A stretch of 64,000 nt of DNA from Echria macrotheca (lineage: Eukaryota > Ascomycota > Sordariomycetes > Sordariales > Schizotheciaceae): contig MU839829.1 of NCBI GenBank assembly GCA_030411725.1, forward strand, positions 806,001 to 870,000, in the 5' to 3' direction. Below the pieces are notes generated by a model that was not told where the DNA came from, made no database searches, and saw nothing but the letters and a program-made list of their open reading frames with translations. Position numbers and translations under genes: made by a program. Each line of letters begins with the position of its first letter. Position 1 is the stretch's first letter. Of the stretch, positions 11,601 to 22,015 are shown in pieces.

Positions 11601-12179
11601 TGGGAAATCACCGACTGACATCTACCTAAAGTGATTGATATCGGGCGAGGAGAAGACAAGGCCACCAAGGAAGGTCTCCTGGCGCCGGAACCAGATCAGG
11701 CCTCGCAGCAGGCTTATGGGCGTCGTCCCACCACCAAAGGCCAGCAGAAGAAGAAGAGCATCCAGGCCAACAAGGCTAAGCAGCCGCCACCACCGGCAGC
11801 AGCGGCGAACCGGGTTCGGCGACCGCCCCAGCAGGCGACGCCGGCGAACAATAACGCGGGGACGAAACGCCAGGTTACCAAGACGGAGCGCGTCACCACG
11901 ACGACGGTGGATGAAGAGGGGCCTGATGATGGGGATAATAATGAAGATGATGTGGACCGGGTGAGGCGGGCTGCTGCTGTTGCGAGGAATGGGGATGAGG
12001 AGGACGATGACGTGGACGATGACGACGATGGTGAGGATGAGGACGAGGATGGAGGGAACGTTGTTAATGGTGGTGGTGGTCAGCATTGTGATGAGGATGA
12101 GGATGATGAGTTTGATGATGATGAGGAGGAGGAGGAAGGTGGGGAGGATGGTGGGGAGGGTGATGAGCATGATGATTGA
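8614..12179 (+). CDS. AAA+ ATPase, fungal DUF7025-type, with acidic C-terminal tail
   Basis: Seven exons: 8614-8671, 8733-8786, 8843-10408, 10507-10754, 10815-10874, 10927-11569 and 11632-12179; all phases match; 1058 aa. The N-terminus is charged and Glu/Asp/Lys-rich. A middle region with a FNPGDIILSRQGPGKG motif resembles the DUF7025 region found upstream of AAA domains in filamentous fungi. The AAA+ module has Walker A GPPGVGKTS at 636-644, Walker B VLLLDEAD around 691-698, then LTSNR, an arginine-finger-like SRIHVALRY segment and a lid domain. The last ~90 residues are nearly pure Asp/Glu/Gly. Intron 4 splits Walker A and has a GC donor. Exons 1-2 and their introns look like a diverged tandem duplication. 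Biological role unknown; a protein-remodelling ATPase is the family-level inference. Confidence 0.85.
8661..8850 (+). repeat. Diverged tandem duplication spanning exon ends and introns 1-2
   Basis: The block starting with CAATGGCACAGGTAAATCA at 8661 recurs as CAACGGCACAGGTAAGTCA at 8776. The intron tails also match: TCTAACATTC at 8711 against TCTAATATCC at 8821, and each acceptor is followed within a few bases by CATGAG (8738 and 8848). The offset is 110-115 nt. Both copies contain a donor, an intron and an acceptor, so the gene seems to have gained an extra small in-frame exon by tandem duplication. Confidence 0.65.
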
Positions 12180-12705
12180 GGAGCTTCTTGTTGATGGAGA
12201 CTTTTTGGTCGCACAGTTGTATAGCTTGTCATTTTCATATATCTCTCCTGTCTTCATGTACCCAGGGGAGGTTCCATGTACGAACGAAGCTAGGCATCGT
12301 TGTTACGGTAGTAATATCTGCCATCGTTGTGGAATCGAGTCCAATTCCATTACCATGTCTGTTGAGTAGACCAGACCATATATGGCCGTCCGTGTCCCGA
12401 TCTCAGAGATCCTGGGCTATCTTGATGAGAATTGATTGATTACCCTGGGGGCATAGAGTAGTGGAGATTGATGAACGGCCATATCCGAATAAAAATCACC
12501 GAGTTTTGTGTATACCATTAACTTCTCTACTCAAATTAGAAACTCTATAGGCAAGTTTTCATTTAGAGTTTACCTTGATAATACAGGAACTTCACGCTTG
12601 TAAGAAAGGGCTTCCCCTCGCATTTGATGAAAGGCTGCTATCAGATCTGTAATTCAAGCTTGCCGTCGCATTCTTCTGCTATACGCATTTACATTGGCAC
12701 CTGAA
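12180..12705. other. Non-coding region 3' of AAA+ gene
   Basis: AT-richer sequence that should include the 3' UTR of the AAA+ gene. Nothing else is recognised. Confidence 0.4.
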
Positions 12706-13209
12706 TCAAGGCCCTCCGCATTTGAAATACAGGCCACCGTCGTATATATGTACGAAGGCTTTCATCCTTATGGTCAAGGCCCTTGCCCTCGTGACTGTTG
12801 GAATCTTATCGAAAGAGAGAGAGATATTTGCCATTTCTCTCTGTTTACTAGGTAAGGAGGTAGTTACCCGAATAGAAATCAATCTGTGAAATGACCCGCG
12901 GGATGTTCTAGACCCTGGACTCTGGGGCACCTTCGAGCAAGGAATCTTGCCGCTCGGAAAATTGGGAATACTCGTAGGGATGGACCCAGCAATTGCTGCC
13001 GTCGAACTGGTTGGGCGCTCTACTGCCTTCTGAGTAACGCTCTTTTCCGTCCTCGTACTCGTAGGGTCGGGCCTATCGACAATCTCCATAAACTGATGCT
13101 TGACATGGCGGCAAAGGGGTTGATCGGCGTGTTTGTTGTAGTCGTGAGTTTAGGCGGCAACCCCAACGACAACTGCGGCTACAATAGCGACCTAAATAAC
13201 TCTCTTCAT
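12706..13209 (-). pseudogene. Possible small gene interrupted by two stops
   Basis: One reverse frame stays open from an ATG at 13209 to a stop at 12706 except for a TAG (13194-13192) and a TAA (13152-13150). Between the stops lies a hydrophobic segment IVAAVVVGVAA that could be a membrane anchor, and the part after the second stop is a 127-codon open frame rich in Ser, Thr and Pro. Both stops could have arisen by one C-to-T change each (CAG to TAG, CAA to TAA), the change expected from repeat-induced point mutation at CpA. No family is recognised and the frame may be fortuitous. Confidence 0.2.
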
Positions 13210-13502
13210 TTTCAAGAGACGGATGGCTGAAGACAAAACCTGCGAGAAATCGGTGAGAAACCTGCAAGAAATTTGCGACGAGGGATGCTCAAGGTGAAGA
13301 GGAAAATTGAGCTTGGCTGTTCGGCTGCAAACTTCTCACTTACCTACACGACCAGGGATCAAGCACTCCGGGGTAGCTCGCGTCCAGTAGCTCGCGTTCA
13401 GGAGCTGACGTTCTGGAGCTAGACCATTATGACCTTTGGGTGCAGTGGTTCAGCTGGCTCCTTTTGCTTTCATAGCAGGGCTAACTCAGCTCGGTAGGGA
13501 GC

Positions 13503-13683
13503 TGTCAGAAAGGAGGGACCCCTGGCTGACTAGGTGCCTGGCACAGCCAGGACGTCAGCCAGGCTAAGCCACCATAAGGACGTAAGCTGTACCGTTTAAA
13601 AAGAGCTCTCTGGCGGAGCCAGAGAACGGAAAAGATAATCAATACACTCTTCTTGGGACAGCAGTGGTGCAGCGTTTCCGACA
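13503..13683. mobile_element. Candidate solo LTR of a Ty3/gypsy-like retrotransposon
   Basis: A 181-bp block begins TGTC and ends GACA, the short inverted termini typical of LTRs. Inside is a TATA-like GTTTAAAAAGAGC (about 13595-13607) and, closer to the end, GATAATCAATACACTC, reminiscent of the R/U5 part of fungal LTRs. No reverse transcriptase or gag reading frame flanks it, and no clear target-site duplication is seen (GGAGC before, GGCAC after). A solo LTR or LTR fragment is the best guess. Confidence 0.35.
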
Positions 13684-13811
13684 GGCACCAAGGCCCCGAG
13701 GAAGCTCTATAGATGGCTATGGTCTAGCGAGGTACAGTCACGACTCACAACCCCAGCTCTAGTTGGTAGCGGGCTTGGTTGAGAGTTTGTTGACTGGTTT
13801 CGAAAGAATTC

Positions 13812-16800
13812 CTATGCTGCACCAAAACAATCGTGCTTAGCAAGATGTGCAAAGTTGAACCCGCCGGATGCGATTTGGTTTTTTCGCCGCTGGTGCTTCT
13901 CTACTAACTGGCGCGGCGTGTGAGCATCGCTCATTGTGTTGGGACAAAGTAAACTCAAGTAATACGCACCTCCTCGATAGAGTTCTTCATAATGTACCGA
14001 ATAATCTTGACCTCTCTGTCTTGGCCGAGCCGCAAGATCCGCCCGATAGCCTGGCGTTCGACCGATGGATTCCATTGCGGCTCGAGGAGGTGTATCCGGT
14101 TCGCCACAGACAGGTTGTTTAAACTGTAACCTAGAGCATCAGCGCTGCCCGCCCAATCAATGTTGCTGGTCATGTTAGAAGAGGCACTTCGAACTCACCC
14201 AACAGCGCCGGTTCCTAACGTCATCAAGAGCACTCGCAGATTAGGTCGCCGCTGGAAATCAAGCAGGATCCCTTTGCGTTTTGTCATGGTTGAAACCGAA
14301 CCATCTACCCTAGAGTATGCCACCCCCTTTGCGTTAAGCATTTCCCCGACAATATCCAGAGTCCCTTTCCAGACTGAGAATATAATGCTATATGGAGTCT
14401 GCAGTTAGAAGCGAACGTTTTGAAGCGGGCCTCTGAAACTTACCACTTGTCTTTGTCCATGTGCTCCATCACATTCTCCAGAAGCACCCGGAGCTTGGAC
14501 GGAGGAGTTGATGCTGTGTTGGCGTTTTCCCTCGACCTCTGCCCGACAAGCAGGTTCTCCGTCACATGCTCCAGCTTACAGAAGGGGCATCTGCGCTGCC
14601 CATCTGAGCACGCTTCCAGGGCATCATGGTACTGAGATATACATTCGAGATCGCTGCATACAAGCTTTTGGCACTCAGTGATGATGATGCCGCCTGCTTC
14701 TTCCCCTGCTCCTGTGTCAAGGTCTGGAATATCAATGCTGCAATAGGAGCAACACGCATCTCCCGACTGCTGGAAGAGACTAAAGACGTGTTCTGGATCA
14801 TTGTCATTAGAGGCTGTGATTCCGTTGCAAAACTCTCGGAGTCGAAGAAGCTTCTTCAATACATTTTGGTGTGAGGCTGCCGAGTTCCTGGCGTTGACAG
14901 CGGCCTCCAGTGCCTGTTTGCAGACAACCGCCAAGGTATCGTAGTCTTTCTTCTCTGTGGCTGAGAACTCTGGACGAATTATCTCCGTTTTTGATGGGAA
15001 TGACTGCTGCCGCCGAATGCAAATAGATCCCAACAGCAGCTGGAGGTTAGTGAAATCCGGCTTTTGGCCCGGCTGTGACGGCGCGGCTTCGGCTGAGATG
15101 AATCTGCGGAAGTTGTGCACATCTGACAATATGGGGAGATCCAGAAAACGGGTAAGGGCGCCCAAGTCGTCCAGACTATTTTGGATTGGGGTGCCAGTTA
15201 TGCACCACCGCATGTGGGCTGGGATGGAACGGACCGCCCTAAAGTGTTTTGTGCTGGAATTTCTGATAATGTGGGCTGTGAGATTGTTAGCCATGGCTTA
15301 GGCGATACCATCTCCAGCTCAATACCTTCATCAAGAACAACGCGATACCAATACACGCCGCGAAGGACATTTCTCTGTCGTGTGAAGTCTGCTGCGACGG
15401 TTCCATACGTGGTGAGAACAATATCGTAGTCCGAGAGATCAGGGTTTGCAGTGTGCCTGTTCTTTCCGTGGTATTTGCAGTGAGATATGGAGCCCGGCCT
15501 CATATGTCTGAGACTAGTTAGTATATGGCTGCTGGAAGGGTTGACGTATAGTTGGACTTTTTAATCTCCTCAGCCCAGCCAACAAGCAGTACTGTGTTTA
15601 AACCCTGTCAGTATTTGCACCTAGATGAGAACAATTGCATTACCTGATACTTTAAGGGAGAGAAACTCACGCTCCGATGGTACCACAACAAGAGTGGCCT
15701 TCGAGTATCTTGGCGCCAATTCTTTTGGACCATCTACGTTCATTCGATCGTTCGTCCTTGCGAACTCATTCGCGAGTGGCGTGGACATGATGATAGCCGA
15801 CAGCATAGTAAGGGTTTTCCCCAGCCCCATGTCATCGGCCAGGATGCCTCCAAGCGCATCGTCTGTTGACTGACTCTTTGCGCCAGTGATTGCATGTCGG
15901 AATCTGTATCACTACGGATCAGTATTGGTGGGAAAAACAGAAGAGGTTGATCCCCCAAATTCTTACCCAATAATACCGCCCTCATCACATTCTATTCTGT
16001 CCCAAAGACTCATTTCGTCTGGTTGATCAACCTTTTCCCGTTGGAGGATGAATTGGACTCCTTTCTTCTGATCTCTGGAACAGTATCTATCAGCCGCGTA
16101 CGCTTGACATGTTTGCGCGGTCTTGACTTACGGGAGCAATTTCGTCTTGATACGACTGTCAATGTGAAGCACCCCCGAACCGTGAAATTGGCGAACCCCT
16201 TTCATGACATGGTCAAGATCCAAGACTGGTTCGTCAAGGTTCGAAGCATGGTCTTCATTCGGGTGGAGAGATTGCTGCACTAGCAGATCAGCCTTTTCGT
16301 TGCCCGTTCCAGCAGCGAAGGTGGCTGCGGTGCTGGAGGATGTGACCTCAGGCAGCACTAGGCATTGGGGGTTGAAGTAAGGAGGGATGAACATGTCGTG
16401 ACGGGAAGGCGTTTGTAAGAACAGGCTCATCCGGCCGAGTTGTCTTGCAACGTCATCAGCCCTGGCCAATGGACCAAAGACGTCAACATCCACCGTGATT
16501 TGTTGGCCGTTCCGCGCCCGACCGTCCACCAGCTGGATTTGACTTTTCCACACGGCTTCAGAGACCACGGCTTCGCACTTGATGGGCGGACAGCCGCTGG
16601 AGAGGGCTGCCAGAGGACGCAATGCCCTGTCCTCCAAAACGCCAACGACATCTCCACCTTCCGTAACCAAGAGGCAGCATCCGTCGTAGAATTGCAACAA
16701 CAAGGTTTGAACGGAGCTACCTGGTTCTTGATTGTCCCGGCTCGAAACTTGGGCGGCTTTGGGGGGCCATTTGAGCATCACCTGCACGCCATTGATCTGG

Positions 16801-17124
16801 TAAGAAAGATAAGAAAGGCCCGATTAGTCTGGATTTTCTTGACTTGGTCCCGTTCGAGTTGCTTACGGTACCGAAACAAGCCTCTTCGGTTTTGGAGGGC
16901 CAGAGATCCTGATCTGTTTCGGTGGCGAATGGGGATGGGATTGGGCTTTCCTGTGATGACAAGGCTCCAAATGAGGATGGCGATGGTGATAGCGAGGGCG
17001 GAAGGGCAGGGTAGAGAGAAGAGCTGGGGGGTCGCGGGCTGCATGTGTCGGTCGCAGCGTAGATGGGCCTGCGCTTGGGGGTGGGGGTTTTCGGTGGGGG
17101 AGAGAGGTGTCGCTTCCGTTCCAT
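13812..17124 (-). CDS. SNF2-family helicase with embedded RING-like finger (Rad5/Rad16 group)
   Basis: Ten exons in phase: 17124-16867, 16796-16132, 16074-15967, 15903-15671, 15591-15558, 15507-15326, 15275-14444, 14387-14199, 14123-13970 and 13907-13812; 916 aa. After a Pro/Ser-rich N-terminus come helicase motif I (ADDMGLGKTLT), motif Ia (LVVVPSELL), a DEAH box assembled across an intron (LDEAHIIRN), motif III (CITGTPIQNSLDDLG), a Cys-rich RING-like insert (CCSYC...CPFC), and the C-terminal motifs IIFSVWKGTLD, SRVDGS and ERQAIGRILRLGQDREV. RING insertion between the two RecA lobes defines the Rad5/Rad16/HLTF group, which couple DNA translocation with ubiquitin ligation in repair. The RING spacing is irregular and may not be fully functional. 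The donor of the 34-nt exon 5 is non-consensus (GTCCAA). Specific role unknown. Confidence 0.87.
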
Positions 17125-17417
17125 GAGGAAAGCACCGATGACTTTCTATGGACGCAGGTCAATTCGTCGGGAAACTCCAAACTCTTCGTTATACATCACA
17201 GCTGGAGATCATGAGCGAGTGCTGAGTTGAAGAATCGACGTTGAGCTCCAGAGCCTTGCGAACCGGCCAATTGTTGTTGCATGGCCGAGGCGGCCTTCCA
17301 ATCGGCCCAGGAAGAGTGTGCAACAATGTGCACTTCTCCTGCATGCTTCCGTGAGGGCACATCCTGCAGTCTACTCGACCCCACCCACGCCAAAAGCCGA
17401 CATCTACTCCATCAACA
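17125..17417. promoter_or_regulatory. Short bidirectional promoter (SNF2 helicase / NACHT-C2H2)
   Basis: Only 293 bp separate the start codons of the divergent SNF2 and NACHT-C2H2 genes, so they must share promoter space and may be co-regulated. No known binding motif stands out. Confidence 0.6.
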
Positions 17418-20400
17418 ATGTCGCAACCCATCAGCGGGCAGGCTGCAGGGACTGCGGACCCCGCAGCCGACTTCCACCGCTTCTTGAAATCTTTCAAAGC
17501 CGAAGCCCAGTTGTCAAAGAAGGACATCCACAACTTCGAGCATACGACTATCGACGATGTCAAGACCGCCATTGCCGAGATTCAGCAGCGCCAGGTCACT
17601 GCCGGGCAGCAAAAATATCTGGCCCGGCTCAAACCGTTCTTAGCTAGCCTGGAACAGTATGGCAAAGTGGTGGAGGTCTTTCTCAACGCTTCTGAGATGC
17701 TCGCGTTTGTGTGGGTGGGCCGAACCTCAGATCCTCAGTCGTCTCCCTGGTACTTGTCTAACTGCGTGTCTGGTGGGTTTTAGGGTCCCATGAAGTTCAT
17801 GTTGCAGGTCAGATACTTCAGCTCGTTTAACCCCTACACCAAGCTCACAATAGGCATAAGACGGCTAGCAACTATTCCGAGGCCTGGAACCTACTCCTGG
17901 ACGCGTATCTCGAATTCGGGGAACTTATTCCCCAGCTCCAAGCCTACCAGGACCATTGCCTTGCAAACGACTATATGAAGACAGTTTTGAGTCTGATGTA
18001 TAAGGACATACTTGAGTTCCATCGAGTAGCGATGCGACATTTCCGAAAGCAAAGCAAGTCACCATTACCTCCATGACCCATCTACATGTGTACTTTTAGC
18101 TGACGTGCATCACATGGAAGTCTGGAAACAGATCTTTTCTGCTCTCTGGAAGGGCTCCCTTGTCAAGCTTGAAGAGCTGAAGGACAACATGGAACGCCAT
18201 CGCCGGTTGATTGTTGAGCAGGCCTCCATTGTCCAGTTCCAGGAAACCCAGAAGTTCCGGGCGATGGCCGAAGTCAAGTTCAGCGAGCTCCAAGATGACT
18301 ATCTGCGACGGCGCTGGCCTGCGGTTCAGAGCTGGCTGTCAGCGTACAACTCTTCGTTACAACAAAAAGCCTGTACCGCCGCCAAAAGCGAGTGTCCAGG
18401 GTCGGGACAGTGGCTACTCACTGATGCACGCTTCAAGAAGTGGTTTGACCCACTGAATTGTTCAACCCCTCTCCTCTGGTTGAAGGGTATCCCCGGCGCT
18501 GGAAAGACAGTGCTGGTGTCCACGATTGTGGAAGAAATCCAGAATTTGTCACCAAGCAACCAGATAAGCCTTGCTTACTTTTACTGTAGACATGGCGATG
18601 AGAACCGCAACAGTTTCGTCGCCGTTGTCAAGGGCCTCCTCAGTCAGTTGTGCATCGGCAACCCGGATCTTGTTTTGCATCTCTACGATAAGGGCAACTT
18701 GCAGAGCGGCGAGGCAACGCTCCACGACAAAGCAATGGCAGAAGATCTGCTCGAGGCGGCCATCATAGACCCTCAAAAGACCACCTACGTCATCATCGAC
18801 GGCATCGACGAGTGTGACCGCGATGAGCGGAAGGATATTTGCTCTTGGTTTATCGATCGCGTAAATAAGCTCCCAAAGGAAGACTTTGGGACCTTGCGGT
18901 GTCTCTTCACCAGCCAGGAGGATGGGTTCGCCAAAAAGGACTTCTGTGCAATTTCTGCTATCGAGATGAACTCCACGAATACACGGAACGATATAAAGCG
19001 ATATGTCACATATTGGCAGGGCAAGATTGAAGGGAAGCACGGGAAACTGGACCCCACGGGTGCAAGCTCCCCTTTAGTTGATCTCATTATGTCGGGAACA
19101 CAAGGTAGGCCTTCTCCTGCGCAGACTTGCGCCTCCACATAATAACCAGGGCTTACTAATGTTTGATCGACTCCCTATCAGGCATGTTTCTCTATGCCAA
19201 GCTTGTTACCTTATACCTCTATGGACTGCCACAGCGAGAGGAGTTTGTAGACAGCGTGCAACCGGGGCACTTCCCGGAGGGTCTGGACGAGTTGTAGGTT
19301 TTGCTTTGTGAACTGACACGCTGTATCAAGACTGCTTACATCTTCAAGGTATGATCGATTACTCCAGCGCATATTTTCCGACGACCCACAATCTAAGGCC
19401 CGGCGAAACACCGCGAGACGGCTCTTGTCAATACTGACGGTGGCAAAAAGGCCGATCCGCTGGCACGAAGTGCAGGGGCTCTTTGCCTTTGATCCTGATG
19501 ACGAGACTTCTGAGGTGGACTACAATGCTCGAAAGATAAAAGACGATCCAAAAACACTCTGCTGGTCACTTGTTGATCGTCAGCAGGACGACAGTATCGA
19601 TCTGGTTCATCCAACAGCAAGAAAATATCTCATCAAGCACAAACACGTCGAGCTGGAACTTGCCGAACTGCACATCGCTCAGCTGTGCCTTACGTATCTC
19701 AGCTTCCCCCACTGCGCTGCTGATCAGAGTTCTCAGGCTATTGCCAGTCGTTTCCTGGGTGGCTATTATTCCTTTATGGATTACGCAATCGCCTGCTGGT
19801 CGTTGCATTTACAGGAGGCCGCACCTAAGCTTGAGGATCCCGACCTCAAAAAGCGGCTTGGCGAAGAGTTGGGGGTATTTCTCCAACTCCACCGGTCGAA
19901 AGCTGCTGCAGACATCACTCCCTCCAAACTAATGGTGGAAAAGTTCAAGTCTTTCCATGGCTACGACTTCTACCCCCAGCTGATCCAGGCTTTGGTAGCC
20001 GCGCGAAAGCAGCTTGGGCGTTATGGGAAAGGGCCTTCGGACTCGGAGCCGCTAGATCTCAACCAGGTCGTGATTTTGGTGAGAGAAGTCTACGAGTCGA
20101 TTCCCCCGACATCCGAGCTACGGGAGTTGTACGGTGACGCCTGGTTCAAGTGCCCAAGGATGAGCTGTGTTGCCTTTTATCATGGCTACGCTACAGCGAA
20201 GCAACGCGACCAACACGTGGCAAAGCATGAGCGACCCTATACTTGCGGAGATGAAAGCTGCCTGGGATCCAGCAACTTTGGTTATGCAACCGAGCGAAAT
20301 CTCCAGCGACATCTGTTTGAGGTCCACGGGATTGATCCAGGGCGTAACGTCAAGTTTCCGGCGCCGGCCAGGGAGGCGAGAAAACAGACCGGGGGCTCAC

Positions 20401-20855
20401 ATCGTTGCCCTGAATGCTCTGTGACCTTTACTCGTGGGTCTACCCTTCGCAACCATATGAGGATCCATAGCGGCGAGAGGCCGTTTGTGTGCAAGGTCTG
20501 TTCCAAAGCCTTTGCCCGCCAGAGCGACTGCGCGCGCCATGAAGTCACGCACTCGGGCAACAAGAAGTACGTCTGCGGCGGGATGTTGGGGAATGGAACC
20601 ACCTGGGGGTGCGGCGCAGGCTTCTCCCGACAGGACAATCTTAAGGACCACTTTCGCAGCAACAGCGGTCGACGGTGCGTCGCCCCGATGCTTGCCGAGC
20701 TAGAGGGAGGTGTGGTGGCGGCGAGCTCGGATGCGGCAACACCAAACATCATTCTGGCGGGAGCTCAGCCCGCGTGGCCATTGTCAGATGAGTTTTTGGA
20801 CTCGCTCATCGCCAACTTCGAGTTTGATGGAGAGGATGAGAACCCTGAGGGCTGA
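17418..20855 (+). CDS. NACHT NTPase (fungal NLR-like) with C-terminal C2H2 zinc fingers
   Basis: Six exons: 17418-17714, 17784-17807 (24 nt), 17861-18053, 18100-19104, 19182-19293 and 19349-20855; phases match; 1045 aa. Residues 1-170 form the helical N-terminal region common in fungal NACHT proteins (FVWGPMKFMLQ core). The NACHT module has Walker A GIPGAGKT at 301-308, the AYFYCRHGDENR strand, Walker B VIIDGIDECD at 402-411, and a winged-helix-like part with RRLLSILTVAKRPIRWHEVQGL. No ankyrin, WD40 or TPR repeats follow. Instead, residues 812-985 carry several Cys/His fingers: two irregular, two classical joined by the HSGERPF linker, and one expanded with a Gly-rich insert. The third intron uses a GC donor. 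Likely a signal-transducing STAND ATPase whose C-terminus could bind DNA or another ligand; function is inferred from domains. Confidence 0.88.
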
Positions 20856-22015
20856 AGAGACGTCCGCACTGCTGGGGAATGAAATCCTCAGCAGAGCTGC
20901 TTCTTAAACTTGAGAGCCGGATACTTTTTTTTTTATCATGACCAACGTTCAGTAAGTCCGAGATTCGTTGTATGGGCCTGAAAGGTTTTCGATTTTTGCT
21001 TGCATGTCTTGGAGCCTTTCCACTTGTGGACCCTCCTGTGGCAGAGATTGGACTTTTTGGCTTTGTCAGTTAACAGTCAACAGTGTCATGGGATGGTAAA
21101 GGGTGTGAAAGACTAGGTAAAGATGCTTGGTTTGGTGGAAAGAGAGGATGAGCCCTGAGGGCCAGCTAAATACAGTGCCTGGGGGTCTTGTGCGTGCCTT
21201 CCATCTTCCCTGGCACGTGGTGGAACTTTTGACTCGAATATTTTTCAGTGCAGATCGCGCAACTTACAGGGCGTTACAGAGGGTGATCCCACTGAAAAAA
21301 CATTGGAGTCAAAGCTTCCACCATGTGCCTGGGGGGAGCGTGTGGGAGCCTCCCGGCACAACAATGGAGATGAAAATAAGCTGCTTTGCTCCAGGACGGA
21401 CCAATGGCATCAGGTCAGCCAGGCGGACGTGATTGGTCTATGATGCACTGCCTGTCTGAGAGCTCTCGAGAAAATTGAAGGCGATGGACGACGGCGTTGT
21501 ACCTTCAAGTAACCTAGGAACCACTCGGAACTTTGATTAATGAGCCCTAACCGTATTTGGTGGCATTGCGGGCGGAAACATCAAATCGGATGCCAGCGAA
21601 CGCAGATAACCGCTGCCGGGCACCTCGTTCCCAAAAAGTTGCATCGTTACCCCCGATGTAGCGATTCGTACTCATTTTTCCAGACCTACCATTGGCTCGA
21701 AGCGGCAAATTCCTGCTGTCAGCTAAGTCACGTGAGTTACAAACTTATCAATTTTGCCTTATTTTTCAGGTCCAAGAGCCAGGTGGATAACGTAATAACT
21801 GTCTAACGACAGGACGACAGGACGACAGGATAATAACTGTCTGATCGACAGGACAAGATCTTTTCTCGATTATCTAAGTAGTCACCCGACCTCAACGATA
21901 TCAGTTGCAGATATGTCCCTCTTCCTGAATGAAACAAAAGAAATGATCAAAAGAGTGAGCGAGTAGTCGACTGATGATCCACACACCCCCTTAATCTGGG
22001 CAGTTTACCTGGTGG
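20856..22015. other. Intergenic region between convergent genes
   Basis: About 1.16 kb between the NACHT-C2H2 gene and the 3' end of the proline-rich gene. It should contain both 3' UTRs and holds one small repeat (listed separately). Nothing else is seen. Confidence 0.5.
21793..21854. repeat. Short tandem repeat built on TAATAACTGTCT and CGACAGGA
   Basis: TAATAACTGTCT occurs at 21793 and again at 21831. Between and after the copies is a run of GACAGGA units (ACGACAGGACGACAGGACGACAGGAT). CTGTC and GACAG are complementary, so the block can also fold into hairpins. It lies in a non-coding stretch. Confidence 0.6.
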
